A DNA stretch of 64,000 bases from Acetobacter papayae JCM 25143 (GTDB lineage Bacteria > Pseudomonadota > Alphaproteobacteria > Acetobacterales > Acetobacteraceae): positions 23,117 to 87,116 of the forward strand of contig NZ_BAIN01000006.1 of NCBI RefSeq assembly GCF_000613285.1, in the 5' to 3' direction. The notes beneath the pieces were generated by a model. That model saw only the letters and a list, made by a program, of their open reading frames with translations. It made no database searches and was not told the origin of the DNA. Positions 30,672-40,906 of this stretch are shown piece after piece. Position 1 is the first letter of the stretch. Each line of letters starts with the position of its first letter. The position numbers and the translations under genes were made by a program.

Positions 30672-31804
30672 TCAGTAACTATGCGTGTCATTGACAATGG
30701 TTTCCGTGCGTACCTTGCCCCCCATGATGTAGTAACACCACGCGGTATAGGACAGGATAAGAGGCACGAAGATCAGCGCTACAACCAGCATGCAGGTAAG
30801 CCCGTACTGGCTGGCCGAACTGTTCCAGATTGTCAGGCTCTGGTCCGGGTTGGTGGTGGACGGCATAAAGAACGGAAACATGGCTCCAGCACGGTGCCGA
30901 TTGTGCCAATCCATGAACCAAGGCCTGTCCACCATGCCAGATACGGCCGGTTGGCCCGCACGCAGGCAGCCCCCGCCAGCATGGAGAAAATCCCCAGTAC
31001 AGGCAGCAGCCACAGCACAGGGTGGGCCGCATAGTTATGCAACCACGCCCCGGCTTCCATACTCACATGCTGCCCACGCATCGGGTTGGAGGGCATGCCG
31101 GGCTGGCCTTCCAGCAGAATAAACCCCCGCAGGCTCCGCACCCATACGCCACCGACTACAAACAGTGCCACCGCTATTAATGCGCCTGTCTGGGCATAAC
31201 GCCGGGCACGGGCATAGATCGGGTTTTCAGAGCGCATCATCAGCATGACACCGCCCTGAAAACGCTCAGACTTACCGCCATCAGCCGCATAGAATGGCAA
31301 AGGGGTTAAGCAGGTAGCTGAAAAAGGAGCTGTCCTGAAAATACTGCCCGCTCCACGCGAAGTGATAGCCGACACCCTGAAGGATGTTACCGAACGCCGC
31401 GCCATATACGAACATGGGCAGAAAACCGGAAACCAGAAAAGCCCAGTCCCAGCTCGCACGCCATAGCCGCGCATCAACCTTGGAGCGGTATTCGAAAGCC
31501 ACGGGGCGCAGGATCATGCTGAACAACAGCAGAATCATCACCACATAAAACACGGAAAAGGATGTGGCGTAGAGCGTTGGAAAGGCAGCAAAAATCGCGC
31601 CACCACCCAGAATGAACCACACCTGATTGCCATCCCAGTGCGGACCGATGATGTTGAGCGCGGTGCGGCGTTCGGCATCATTACGCCCGACAAAACGCAG
31701 GAGCGTTCCTACCCCCATATCCATGCCGACCATAAGCCAAGCCCGATCAGCAGGATGCACAGCAGGCCAGCCCAGATGAGTTTGAGAACTGTATAAATAT
31801 CCAT
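30672..31804 (-). CDS. cydB: cytochrome bd ubiquinol oxidase subunit II CydB (four frameshifts)
   Basis: Membrane subunit of the bd-type quinol oxidase. Recognisable pieces in order: the N-terminal MDIYTVLKLIWAGLL, then AWLMVGMDMGVGTLLRFVG, ALNIIGPHWDGNQVWFILGG, SWDWAFLVSGFLPMFVYGAA, FSYLLNPFAILCG, MRSENPIYARARRYAQTGAL, and a C-terminal LIFVPLILSYTAWCYYIMGG. Breaks lie near 31752, 31290, 31262 and 30885, and all four fit a single lost base (a G run at the first). Corrected length is about 378 residues, normal for CydB. It follows cydA by 66 bases. This gene and the porin at 57941 are the most damaged in the window. Confidence 0.9.
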
Positions 31805-31870
31805 GATACTTCTTCTTTCCCCAACCATGCGGCGGATTGAAGGTTCCGCCGCGCGTGTTGCTGCTCCCGC

Positions 31871-33466
31871 TTAATGCGCGATAACCGAGAGCGAGGGTGT
31901 GCTGCTTTCCGGGTCATGCGCGCCATGACTTTCCGGGCCAAGCCGTGCGAACTTGAACATCAGGTAAAGTTCCGCCGCGATGAAAATGCTGTAGAGCACG
32001 GTAAAACCGGCCAGAGAGAACAGCATGTAGCCCACGCCATGCGACGAAGCGGACATGAAGGTCGGCAGTTTTTCAAACACGGTCCATGGCTGGCGGCCTG
32101 CTTCAGCCGTAATCCAGCCGAATTCGGTTGCAAGCACCGGCAGGGGGATGGACCACAGGCACAGCTTGAGAAACAGGGGGTAACGTTCGAGCTGTTTCTT
32201 CAGGCTCAGATAGGCAGCCACTGCAAAGATCACAAAGAAATACAGCGACAGGAATACCATGATCCGGAAGGCCCAGAACGTTACGAACACGTTGGGCAGG
32301 ATATCGGGCTTGGTCTGTTCCACCACGCGGTGCAGCTCTTCGGCCGACATGCCCGAAACATCCTGATTGGGTGCATGGCGGGTTGCCAGAAAACCATAAC
32401 CCATGTCGCTTTCATGCGCCTGAAACTCAGCCAGATCCTCGGCAAGGTGGCTCTCACCATAGCGTTTGAGGGCAGCAACGGCTGTAATCCCGGATTCAAT
32501 GCGGGGGCCTGCCTGCTCTTGCAGTTCACGCATGCCGGTAATGGGCGTGTTGAAACTATGGGTGATCAGTGGGGTAAGAACGTAAGGCACCCCAATTTCG
32601 AAATAACTTTCCTGCTTGGCGTCATCTGGCAGGGCTGCAAGTATCCAAGGCTCATATGGCGGCTTGCTGGTATGCCACAGCCCTTCGATAGCCGCGATTT
32701 TCGTGGGCTGATGTTCATAATCCATCCGGCCCAGAACATCGCCAAGGGTAATGACTGCTACCGTGGAGATAATGCCGAAAATGGCCGCCATGCGGAAAGA
32801 GCGCGCGGCAAACTGCCTGTGCTCACGCCGCAGCAGGTAAAAGGCGCTGATTCCCATGACGAAAAGCGACGCCGTGACATAGCCCGCAACCGATGTGTGC
32901 ACGAACTTGGCCTGAGAGTCCGGGTTGAACACGACCCGCACGAAACTGTCGAAAGTCATCCGCATGGTTTCGGGGTCAAAATGCGCGCCGTCTGGCACAT
33001 TCATGCTGGCATTGGCCACCAGGATCCACAAGGCCGACAAGTTGGAACCCAGAGCCACAAGATAGGTCACAGCCAGATGCGCCTGACGGCTCAGCCTGTC
33101 CCACCCGAAGAACATGATCCCCACGAAGGTGGATTCCATGAAGAAAGCCATCAGGCCTTCGATTGCCAGAGGGGTGCCGAACATGTCGCCAAAAAAGCGC
33201 GAATACATAGACCAGTTGGTGCCGAACTCGAACTCCATGGTCAGGCCGGTGGCCACACCCAGAGCAAAGTTGATACCAAACAGCTTGCCCCAGAACATAA
33301 CCATGTCTTTGTAAATCTGCTTGCCGGTGACGACATAGACCGTCTCCATCGCGGCTAGCATGAAGGTCAGCCCCAGTGTCAGAGGTACAAACATGAAGTG
33401 GTAGAGAGCCGTAAGCGCAAACTGGAAGCGCGAAAGGTCAACCACGGAGGGGTTTATCAAATCCAT
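31871..33466 (-). CDS. cydA: cytochrome bd ubiquinol oxidase subunit I CydA
   Basis: Heme-bearing, quinol-oxidising subunit of the bd oxidase. It starts LSRFQFALTALYHFMFVPLT (N-terminal heme-ligand His region) and has GLTMEFEFGTNWSMYSRFFG, IEGLMAFFMESTFVGIMFFG, WILVANASMNVPDGAHFDPE and the EAGRQPWTVFEKLPT block (GRQPW motif). It is intact at 531 residues, with a relatively short quinol-binding loop, which places it nearer the CioA-like group than long-loop enzymes. It follows cydC by 51 bases in the same operon. Confidence 0.96.
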   Translation of the reverse strand: MDLINPSVVDLSRFQFALTALYHFMFVPLTLGLTFMLAAMETVYVVTGKQIYKDMVMFWGKLFGINFALGVATGLTMEFEFGTNWSMYSRFFGDMFGTPLAIEGLMAFFMESTFVGIMFFGWDRLSRQAHLAVTYLVALGSNLSALWILVANASMNVPDGAHFDPETMRMTFDSFVRVVFNPDSQAKFVHTSVAGYVTASLFVMGISAFYLLRREHRQFAARSFRMAAIFGIISTVAVITLGDVLGRMDYEHQPTKIAAIEGLWHTSKPPYEPWILAALPDDAKQESYFEIGVPYVLTPLITHSFNTPITGMRELQEQAGPRIESGITAVAALKRYGESHLAEDLAEFQAHESDMGYGFLATRHAPNQDVSGMSAEELHRVVEQTKPDILPNVFVTFWAFRIMVFLSLYFFVIFAVAAYLSLKKQLERYPLFLKLCLWSIPLPVLATEFGWITAEAGRQPWTVFEKLPTFMSASSHGVGYMLFSLAGFTVLYSIFIAAELYLMFKFARLGPESHGAHDPESSTPSLSVIAH

Positions 33467-33517
33467 TTTTCAAGACCTTGTAATACGAGAAAACCTGTTT
33501 TTCTTTCTTTCAGTTTT

Positions 33518-35261
33518 TCATGTCTTTTCCCCTTCGGGCCACAATCGCCCTCCTTCAAGGCGCACGACCCTGTCCATGAAAGGCAGTACGCCAGCCTGTG
33601 GCTGATACACAGGATGGTTGTCCGGGGGCACGCGGCCAGTAGGGCCTGCATCAGGGCCTGCTCCGTGGCTTCATCCAGCCCTTCGGTCGGTTCATCCAGA
33701 ACCAGCCAGGGCGTGCGGCGCAGTACGGCTTGCGCAACACAGAGCCTGCGTGCCTGTCCGCCAGACAGCCTCAGCCTTCATTGCCCACGAGCGTGTCCAG
33801 ACCATGCGGTAATGCGGCGACAAAAGCTGCAAGCTGCGCCACGTTCAGGGCCTCGTTGATATCCGCTTCGCTTGCCTGTGGTGCGGCCAGTAGCAGGTTG
33901 TCCCGCAGTGTGGCTGTAAACAGGTGGAAATCCTGCGAGGCGACACTTATCAGTGCGGACAGGGTTTCTGCATCGGTTGTGCTGATATCCACACCACCGA
34001 ACACGATACTGCCGCTCTGCACCGGCCAGAAATTGAACAACAGGGAAACAAGACTGCTCTTGCCAGCCCCTGACGGGCCGATAATTGCGAGTTTTTCGCC
34101 CTGTCTGACCGTAAGGGAAGCGTGATCGAGAACATAAGTGCCCGTATGCGGATAACTGAAGCACAGGTCGCGTATTTCCAGATCATACGGAGCGGCTGGT
34201 ACTGCGGGAGAGAGGCTGTGTGTGGTATTGCTTTCCCCGCCGCAAGCTGTGAGGCGGGTTGCTCCCAACTGGGTGCGGGCAGAGGCCACACAGGCACCTG
34301 GCAGCGCCGAGACAACATCGAAGGCCGCCAGTGTTCCCAGAACCAGCATGGGCACTTCAGGCCCTGCAAGCTGCCCGGTCTGAAAAGCCTGCACGGCAAT
34401 GCCCAGAACGGCTACAACCGTGGAGAACATCACGAGCGTTACCAGACTGCCCGCCATCCCTTCCCGCGCGGCAATATGTCGGTGGGCGCGTGTCAGGGCT
34501 GTCTGGCATGTGGTCAGTTTTGCAACCTGACGAGGCATTGCGCCGAGCACCAGCCACTCGTCCAGCCCATGCAGGGTATCGGCCAGTTCGGCCTGCAACG
34601 CGCTGTGGCTTTCAACCGAGCGCTGTATCAGCCCAGACACGGGGCGGGCGAGCAAAGCCCACACGCCCATGGCTGCCAGAATGAGGCCAATACCTAAGGC
34701 GGCTGAGGCTTTGGGCAGGAGACACAGGAAAATACCCGTAAAAAACATGCCACATAACAGCGCCCGCCAGCAGGGGGCTGCGACATCCGTATACCAGCCT
34801 GCCACTCTGTCCGTATCGCTGACAAAGCGGTTCAGCACATCCCCACCGCGCACAGATACGAGCCCGGCTGGAGCCAGCGGTGCCAGACGGGCATAAAGCC
34901 AGCTACGCAGCCTGCCTGTCAGCCGCAGGGCGGTATCGTGTGTGCTGACTTTCTCCAGATAGCGGGCCAGAATGCGGATGGTCGCAAAAAACCGAACGGC
35001 TGTTGCGGGGAGCAGAATATTGAAACTCTGCGCAGCAATGGTTCCAGCCAACCCGGCAGTGGCTGCACCGGCCAGAAGCCAGCCAGACAGGGTCAGTAGC
35101 CCGAAATTGGCCACGGCTCCGGTGCAGGCCAGCACGACACCAAGCCGCATATGCCACCGCACTGGCCTGAACACTGGCAACCCCATGCCGCCGGACATAA
35201 GCAGTGCCGGTATTCCCGAACCGGCGCGGTACACTCCACCGATGGTGTTGGTGTTTTTCAT
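33518..35261 (-). CDS. cydC: thiol reductant ABC exporter subunit CydC (two frameshifts)
   Basis: Half-transporter that with CydD exports glutathione/cysteine and is needed for bd oxidase assembly. The membrane domain covers about residues 30-330. The ATPase domain has Walker A GPSGAGKSS, signature LSGGQARRLCVAQAV and Walker B WLVLDEPTEGLD. Breaks near 33776 (after VGNEG) and 33598 (inside ISHRLA-VLPFMDRVVRLEGG) each fit one lost base, and the corrected frame stops at 33518-33520. Corrected length is about 580 residues. The start overlaps the cydD stop by 4 bases. Confidence 0.91.
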
Positions 35262-36989
35262 ACCGGACAGGCCTCCTGTGCACAGGACAGCAGAACATGG
35301 TGGCGTTCTGGTATGGTGCGCTGTGTGACCTGTCCCTGTGCGATATCCAGCACCTGACTGGCGCAGGCCACGAGTTCTGCCTTATGGGTGGCGGCAATAA
35401 CGATCCGCCCGGGCACGCATTGCTGTATGGCGCGTGTAATGCGCCGGGCACTGAGTGGGTCCAGATCGGCCGTAGGCTCATCAAGCACCAGCACATCGGG
35501 TTGGCACAACAAGGCGCGGGCCAGCGCCAAACGCCGTGCCTGCCCCTTGGACAAACGGCAGCCACGCTCGCTACAAGGGTTGCAAACCCTTGTGGCATGG
35601 CTTCGATAAACTCCAGAGCATCTGCCATAAGTGCGGCAGCACGCAGGGCCTCGGGCGAGGCATCCGCCTGCCCTATCCGTAGGTTGTCCGCCACGGAACC
35701 ATAAACAAGCTGCGGCCTTTGCGGCACATAAGCCATGCGTATGCTGCCGCGCGGCACGCTCTGGCCATGAACATCCAGCGCACGCATATTCCCTGCCATG
35801 GGTGGGAGCAGACCGAGAATGACGGAGAGCAGCGTGCTTTTGCCGGTCCCGCTGGCACCGGACAGAACACTCAACTGGCCATGGCTGAACGTGCAGCTTA
35901 CATCCCGCAGGACGATGTCAGTCGTGTCATATGCGGCGCTGACATGCGCACACACAAGGGTTGCAACCTGACTGTCGGGCTCATGGTTTGTGGGGCATTC
36001 CACCCCTTGAGCCAGTTCAGGCAAAGCCTGCACACGGGCAATCTGCTCAAGGGCTGCCATGGCGTTCTGCCGGGCATGATAGCTGGCAGAGAAATTACGC
36101 AGCGGTGCGAAATATTCCGGTGCCAGCAACAGCACAAGAAAGGCACTGCGAAACTCCACCGTGCCCGCCAGCAGGCGGCTACCGAACACAACCGCAACCA
36201 GCGCAATGGACAGAGAGGCAAAAAATTCCAGCGAGGCCGATGTCAGAAAAGCGATTTTCATGACCGACAACGTGGCGCGCCGGTGGGCATCCGCCAGTTC
36301 GCCTATTCTCTCAAGGCTTCCCGCAGTCCGCCCGAACAGTCGTAGGGTTTTAAGGCCCCGGAGTGCATCAAGAAAACTGCCTGCCAGCGTGCTCAGGTGG
36401 CCCCACTGCCGGTCCATGGCTTTTTGTGCGCTGTATCCGACAAAGACCATGCATACCGGCACCAGAGGGCCCGTGCAGGCCAGAATGACAAAGCTCCAGC
36501 CATCCACACCGCATACGACCGCCAGAATGAGCAGCGGCAGAACGACCATCATGGCGGCGCTGGGCACATAACGGGCAAAAAAGGGCTCAAGCGCCTCCAC
36601 GCCGTCGTCCATTACGGTTAGAATTTGTCCCGCAGGCAGGCGCAGGCTGGCTACCGGCCCGGCCTTGGTCAGATGCTGCAGTAATGTGGTGCGCATGGAC
36701 GCCACAACCTGCAACCCGGCTTCAGTACCCGCCATGTCGGATGCAAACCGGGCGCTCACACACCCGAACAGACACGCGATGAACAGCCCCAGTAGGCCGC
36801 GCTCGGCCCAAAAAGTCCGGGCGTGGAAAACCGTATCATCCACTACATGGGCCAGCACTACAAACTGCCCCACCAGACAGGCCGCCGACACAGCGCCACA
36901 CGCCACGGACAAAGCCAGCCAGCCGCGCGCTGTGCGTGCCAGCGTCGCTATCTGCCCCCTGCCTCGTGTGTGTTTGCTGCGGTATTCAT
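35258..36989 (-). CDS. cydD: thiol reductant ABC exporter subunit CydD (two frameshifts)
   Basis: Partner of CydC and first gene of the cyd operon. The corrected N-terminus begins MNTAANTHEAGGQIATLART at 36989. A C run at 36955-36959 (G run in the gene) is one base short and creates a false stop. The membrane domain is followed by Walker A GASGTGKSTLL, then after a break near 35568 the signature LSKGQARRLALARALL, Walker B VLVLDEPTADLD and the H-loop AATHKAEL. Both breaks fit single-base loss. Corrected length is about 577 residues. Placing cydDC before cydAB is a common alphaproteobacterial arrangement. Confidence 0.91.
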
Positions 36990-36991
36990 AG

Positions 36992-37040
36992 TTACATTTC
37001 TAATGTAAGTGTTAATTTACGGAATTAACTTAAGTGTTAA
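36992..37040. promoter_or_regulatory. paired palindromes between cydD and the ABM-protein gene
   Basis: Two perfect inverted repeats lie just upstream of cydD in an AT-rich spacer: TTACATT-TCT-AATGTAA (36992-37008) and GTTAATT-TACGG-AATTAAC (37011-37029). In addition TAAGTGTTAA occurs twice as a direct repeat (37006-37015 and 37031-37040), 25 bases apart. The layout suits operators for a dimeric repressor or activator governing one or both divergent genes. The regulator is not known. Confidence 0.55.
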
Positions 37041-37158
37041 AACATTCGGGGGTCAAGCAAAATTCAGCCCAGAGCAGACCGAGCCCTCTCCCCCGCATCC
37101 CGGCATCAGGCTATGCTGCGCCTTAATTTTTCATGTCCGTTTGTTGAAAGGCCGCTTA

Positions 37159-37880
37159 ATGCCCAGACCTGTTGCCGCAATGACACGTCGTCAGGCTTTG
37201 GCGACCATGGCCGCATGCGCCGCAATACCCGCCATCGGGCATGCCGCAGCTAGAGAAACGCCTGTCAGAATCGTCACTGTTCTGCCTGTTAAACCGCCAG
37301 AGCTGACGGAGTTCCTGCCGGTCATGAAGGAAAATGCACGTGTTGCACGCGCGCATCCCGGCAATCAGGCTTTCAGCGTTTTTATGGATACCGAAAGCCC
37401 CGCCACGCTGTATCTATTCGAAAGCTGGGACAGTCTGCCCGACCTGGCTGATTTCATGAAAACCGATACCCAGCAGGCGCTGGCAACCCTTGAGCAAAGC
37501 ACGCTCTCAGGCGAAGCGCTCAGCCTCCACCTGTCAGATGTACCTGACACCCCAGCGTATAATGGCAGCCCGCTTGAAACGACCGAGGATGCCCAGACCC
37601 TTGTGGTCAGGTTTCAGGTCCGCCCGCAGGAGCGCGCGGCTTTTATTGCCGCTTTCCATGATGTCATTCCCATCGTGCGGCTGATCGGCACACCGAAGCG
37701 TACGACCTTTTCCATGTTGGTGGTCGACCGGATAATTTCATTCTTCTGGGGCGCTGGCATGATGCAGCTGCTTATGAAAAATACCAGCGCCAGCCCAGTA
37801 TCAGAAAACTGCGTCAGATCTTGCCAGCCATGCTCAAACGCGCCTCCGAACGCCATGAACTGCACGATGTCACGATTTAG
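37159..37880 (+). CDS. exported tandem ABM-domain protein (one frameshift)
   Basis: Putative quinol/antibiotic monooxygenase-type protein. The N-terminus carries a twin-arginine-like signal (TRRQALATMAACAAIPAIGH, cleavage after GHAAA likely). Two ferredoxin-like ABM domains follow: one around residues 36-110 (RIVTVLPVKPPELTEFLP, FSVFMDTESPATLYLFESW) and one around 140-220 (LVVRFQVRPQERAAFIAAF, then FILLGRWHDAAAYEKYQRQP). The break near 37680 fits one lost base; the corrected frame ends ASERHELHDVTI at a TAG. Corrected length is about 240 residues. GAAAGG precedes the ATG at 37159. It is divergent from the cyd operon. Confidence 0.78.
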
Positions 37881-37988
37881 CTAAGCCCCCGCGGATACGG
37901 CAGGCACGAGAATGTGTGCATAAAGCTGTTGCGGTACGCCTGACCCTGTTATACTCAAACTGAGCAATATGGTCAGACAAGGATCACC

Positions 37989-38970
37989 GTGGTGACAACA
38001 CTCCTTTCCGACAGCCGCGATGCTCTGTACAGGCCGGTTTCGCGTATTATGCGCCGGGATCAGTGGGAGCAGCTTTATGCTGAGGATATTGAGGTCATTC
38101 AGCGCCTCAAAAAACAGCATAACGCCGTTATTCTCGCGCATAATTACCAGACCCCGGAAATCTTCCATTGCGTTGCTGATATTCGTGGCGACAGTCTGGC
38201 GCTGGCCCGTGCCGCGCAGGATGTTGAGGCCGATATCATTGTCATTGCCGGGGTGCACTTCATGGCGGAAACCGCCAAGCTGCTGAACCCGGATAAAATC
38301 GTGCTGATTCCAGATGCAGCCGCCGGGTGCTCTCTCGCGGAAGGTATTACGGAAGCCGATGTGCTGGCACTCAAACAGGCAAACCCCGGTGTGCCGGTTG
38401 TTACCTATGTAAACAGTTCCGCTGCCGTTAAAGCGCAGAGTGATGTCTGCTGCACATCCGGCAATGCCCGTAAGGTGGTGGAAAGCCTCGGTGTGCCGCG
38501 CGTGATCATGATCCCTGACGAATTTCTGGCCCGGAATATCGAGGCTGAAACAGGGATTGAGATGATTACATGGCCAGCCCATTGCGAGGTGCATGAGCGC
38601 TTTACCCCGCAGGAAATCCGGCAGTACCGTAGGCTGCATCCCGGTGTTACGGTCATGGCGCACCCGGAGTGCCCGCCCCCGGTGCTGGCTGAGGCGGATT
38701 GCGCAGGGTCCACCGCCCAGATGTCACAATACATCAGAGCATAGCCCCGAAAAAATCCTGCTGGTGACGGAATGCTCCATGAGTGACAATCTTTCGGTCG
38801 ATTTTCCCGAAACCGAATTTGTGCGGCCGTGCAATCTATGCGCTCACATGAAGCGCATCACCCTGCCCACCATCCGCCGTGCCCTTGAAACCATGCAGAC
38901 ACAGGTGAACATTCCACAGGACATCGCGGCGAATGCCCGGCGGGCTGTGGAGCGGATGCTCGCAGTCTGA
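37989..38970 (+). CDS. nadA: quinolinate synthase NadA (one frameshift)
   Basis: Iron-sulfur enzyme that condenses iminoaspartate with dihydroxyacetone phosphate to quinolinate. Cluster-ligand cysteines are visible in SDVCCTSGNA, in the AHPECPPPVL block and in RPCNLCAHMKRITL, with AVILAHNYQTPEIFH and NSSAAVKAQSDV elsewhere. At about 38739 the frame changes just before HSPEKILLVTECSMSDNLS. Unlike the other breaks here, this one needs one extra base or two missing ones. Corrected length is about 327 residues. nadC follows 27 bases later; nadB is not in the window. Confidence 0.93.
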
Positions 38971-38997
38971 CACGTTCACTGAAACGGATAACCTGCC

Positions 38998-39852
38998 ATG
39001 TTTCTTCCCCCGCTTCCCTTGCCATTATGGGAGGGTGTGATCCGCACGGCCTTGCTGGAAGATCTGGGCACGGCGGGTGATGTCACCACGCAGGCCCTAC
39101 TGCAGCCGGGCCAAAGGCTGAAAGCAACATTCCGCGCGCGCGAGCATGGTGTGCTGGCAGGGCTGGAAGGAGCGAGGCTGGCTTTTGCCCTGCTGGCCCC
39201 GCACAGCAGCTTTATTCCTCACATGCAGGATGGCGCGGCCATAAAACCGGGCGATGTGTTGGCCACAGTGGATGCCGGGGCCGAAACCGTGCTGGCTGGC
39301 GAGCGTACTGCCCTTAACCTGCTTTCGCATCTGAGCGGCATTGCCAGCATTACCAGTCAGGTCGTGACCGTTATCGCCGCAACGAAAGCACGCGTGTGCT
39401 GCACACGTAAAACCCTGCCGGGGTTACGGGCCGTGCAGAAATATGCCGTGCGGGCTGGGGGTGGTTCCAACCACCGTTTCAGGCTGGATGACGCCATCCT
39501 TATCAAGGACAATCATCTGGCGCTCGCCGGTGGGGATGTCGTCCATGCCTTGCGGGCCGCTCGCGCGCATGCGGGGCATCTGGTCAGTATAGAGCTGGAA
39601 GTGGATACACTGGAGCAGCTTGAAGCGGCACTGACTTGCAATGTGGCCGATGCCTATCTACTGGACAATATGCCGCCAGCGACACTCCGCACGGCTGTCA
39701 GTATGATTGGCGGCCGTGCCATTGCTGAGGCTTCGGGCGGAATTACGCCCGCCAATGCGCCGGAAATTGCGGATACAGGCGTTGATATCCTGTCTCTGGG
39801 GTGGCTGACGCATAGTGTGAAGGCGCTCGATATCGGTCTGGATATAGACTGA
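38998..39852 (+). CDS. nadC: nicotinate-nucleotide pyrophosphorylase (carboxylating) NadC
   Basis: Converts quinolinate and PRPP to nicotinate mononucleotide. The N-terminal domain has IRTALLEDLGTAGDVTTQAL. The barrel has RTALNLLSHLSGIAS, TRKTLPGLRAVQKYAVRAGG and FRLDDAILIKDNH, with ASGGI near the end. It is intact at 284 residues. It is the second gene of a nadA-nadC unit, followed by the NrtR-like gene. Confidence 0.95.
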   Translation: MFLPPLPLPLWEGVIRTALLEDLGTAGDVTTQALLQPGQRLKATFRAREHGVLAGLEGARLAFALLAPHSSFIPHMQDGAAIKPGDVLATVDAGAETVLAGERTALNLLSHLSGIASITSQVVTVIAATKARVCCTRKTLPGLRAVQKYAVRAGGGSNHRFRLDDAILIKDNHLALAGGDVVHALRAARAHAGHLVSIELEVDTLEQLEAALTCNVADAYLLDNMPPATLRTAVSMIGGRAIAEASGGITPANAPEIADTGVDILSLGWLTHSVKALDIGLDID

Positions 39853-39938
39853 GCTTTTCCTATTTTTGCGCTTGCATATGCCCCGCTGGCTGCTACACGA
39901 ACCTTTGATCGGTATCGGTGAGGGGAAAACGCATTCAT

Positions 39939-40885
39939 ATGCAGACTCCGGCCCTTTGCGAGACGGAACTGGTGGCCGTTCTGGTGTGTCTGGAACGGGG
40001 TGCACCCCATGTCTTTACGCTCAATAATGGCGCTATTCTGCCTTCTGGCCCGCTCATGCCGGGCCAGTTATCGCTCCAGAAAAGTTTGCGAGAATGGGTG
40101 CGCCAACAAACCGGTATCCAGCCCGGTCATACGGAGCAGCTTTACACTTTTGCTGACACCCATTTGGGCGATGGGCACCGCCGGGTGCGGATTTCCTATA
40201 TGACCTGCCTGCCTCCTACGGCTGAAAGGCTGGAGGGGGATCACCGCCCACACACAGCCGCGCTGCTTGATATAGAGGCTCAACCAGCGGACCCACTGGT
40301 GTCATTTTATACCTATTTCCCGTGGGAAGACCGCAGAAACCCAGCTCATGCCGCGCTGATTGCTCCCCTTCTGGAAGGCTGAAGCGCTGGGCTGCTCAGG
40401 ACCCTGCCCGGCAGCAGCGCTGCGCCATAACATTCGGGCTGGCGGGTCACGCATGGAATGATGAACTGGCCCTCTCTCGCTACGAACTCTTGTGGGAGGT
40501 TGGCCTGATACCAGAATCCTGCACACAGGCTGAGCCAGAACGGGTTACCGGACTTTCCATGCAGCATGACTACCGCCATGTTCTGGCAACCGCCCTCTCA
40601 CGCATCCGCGCCAAAATCCGCTATACATCGATCGTGTTTGATCTTCTGCCGCGGTATTTTACGTTGCTGCATTTGCAACAGGCCATGGAGGCGCTGGCAG
40701 GCCGCCCCATGCACAAACAGAACTTCAGGCGTCTGGTTCTCCAACAGGGATTGCTGGAAGAAACCGAACAGATGGATTTTTCTGGTCCCGGTCGCCCCGC
40801 GCGCTTATATGCGGCAGATAATCAGGGGCAGGATAACTGCTATCTTGCCGGAGCCAAAAGCCCCTTGCCTGATCTTGTCTGGTAG
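39939..40885 (+). CDS. NrtR-like Nudix/winged-helix regulator (one frameshift)
   Basis: The N-terminal half is a Nudix-related domain, the C-terminal half a winged helix of the NrtR type (YFTLLHLQQAMEALAGRP, KQNFRRLVLQQGLL, then GRPARLYAAD). NrtR proteins repress NAD-synthesis genes and sense ADP-ribose-type ligands. The Nudix box is degenerate: the catalytic REx2EExG segment reads REWVRQQTG, without the paired glutamates, so hydrolysis is unlikely. At about 40380 the frame breaks at GGCTGA. One added base joins LLEG to LKRWAAQDPARQQRCAIT. Corrected length is about 315 residues, start at 39939 (MQTPALCE). Position after nadA-nadC supports a role in NAD control. Confidence 0.8.
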
Positions 40886-40906
40886 ACTGAACGAGCCAGC
40901 AAGACG

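Noticed and set aside
31874..33358. 494-residue open frame on the plus strand
   Set aside because: It is exactly antisense to intact cydA, is rich in His, Gly and Gln with no family features, and reflects GC-rich codon bias.
36992..37029. FNR-type binding sites upstream of cydD
   Set aside because: The palindromes there do not fit TTGAT-N4-ATCAA, so a named regulator was not assigned.
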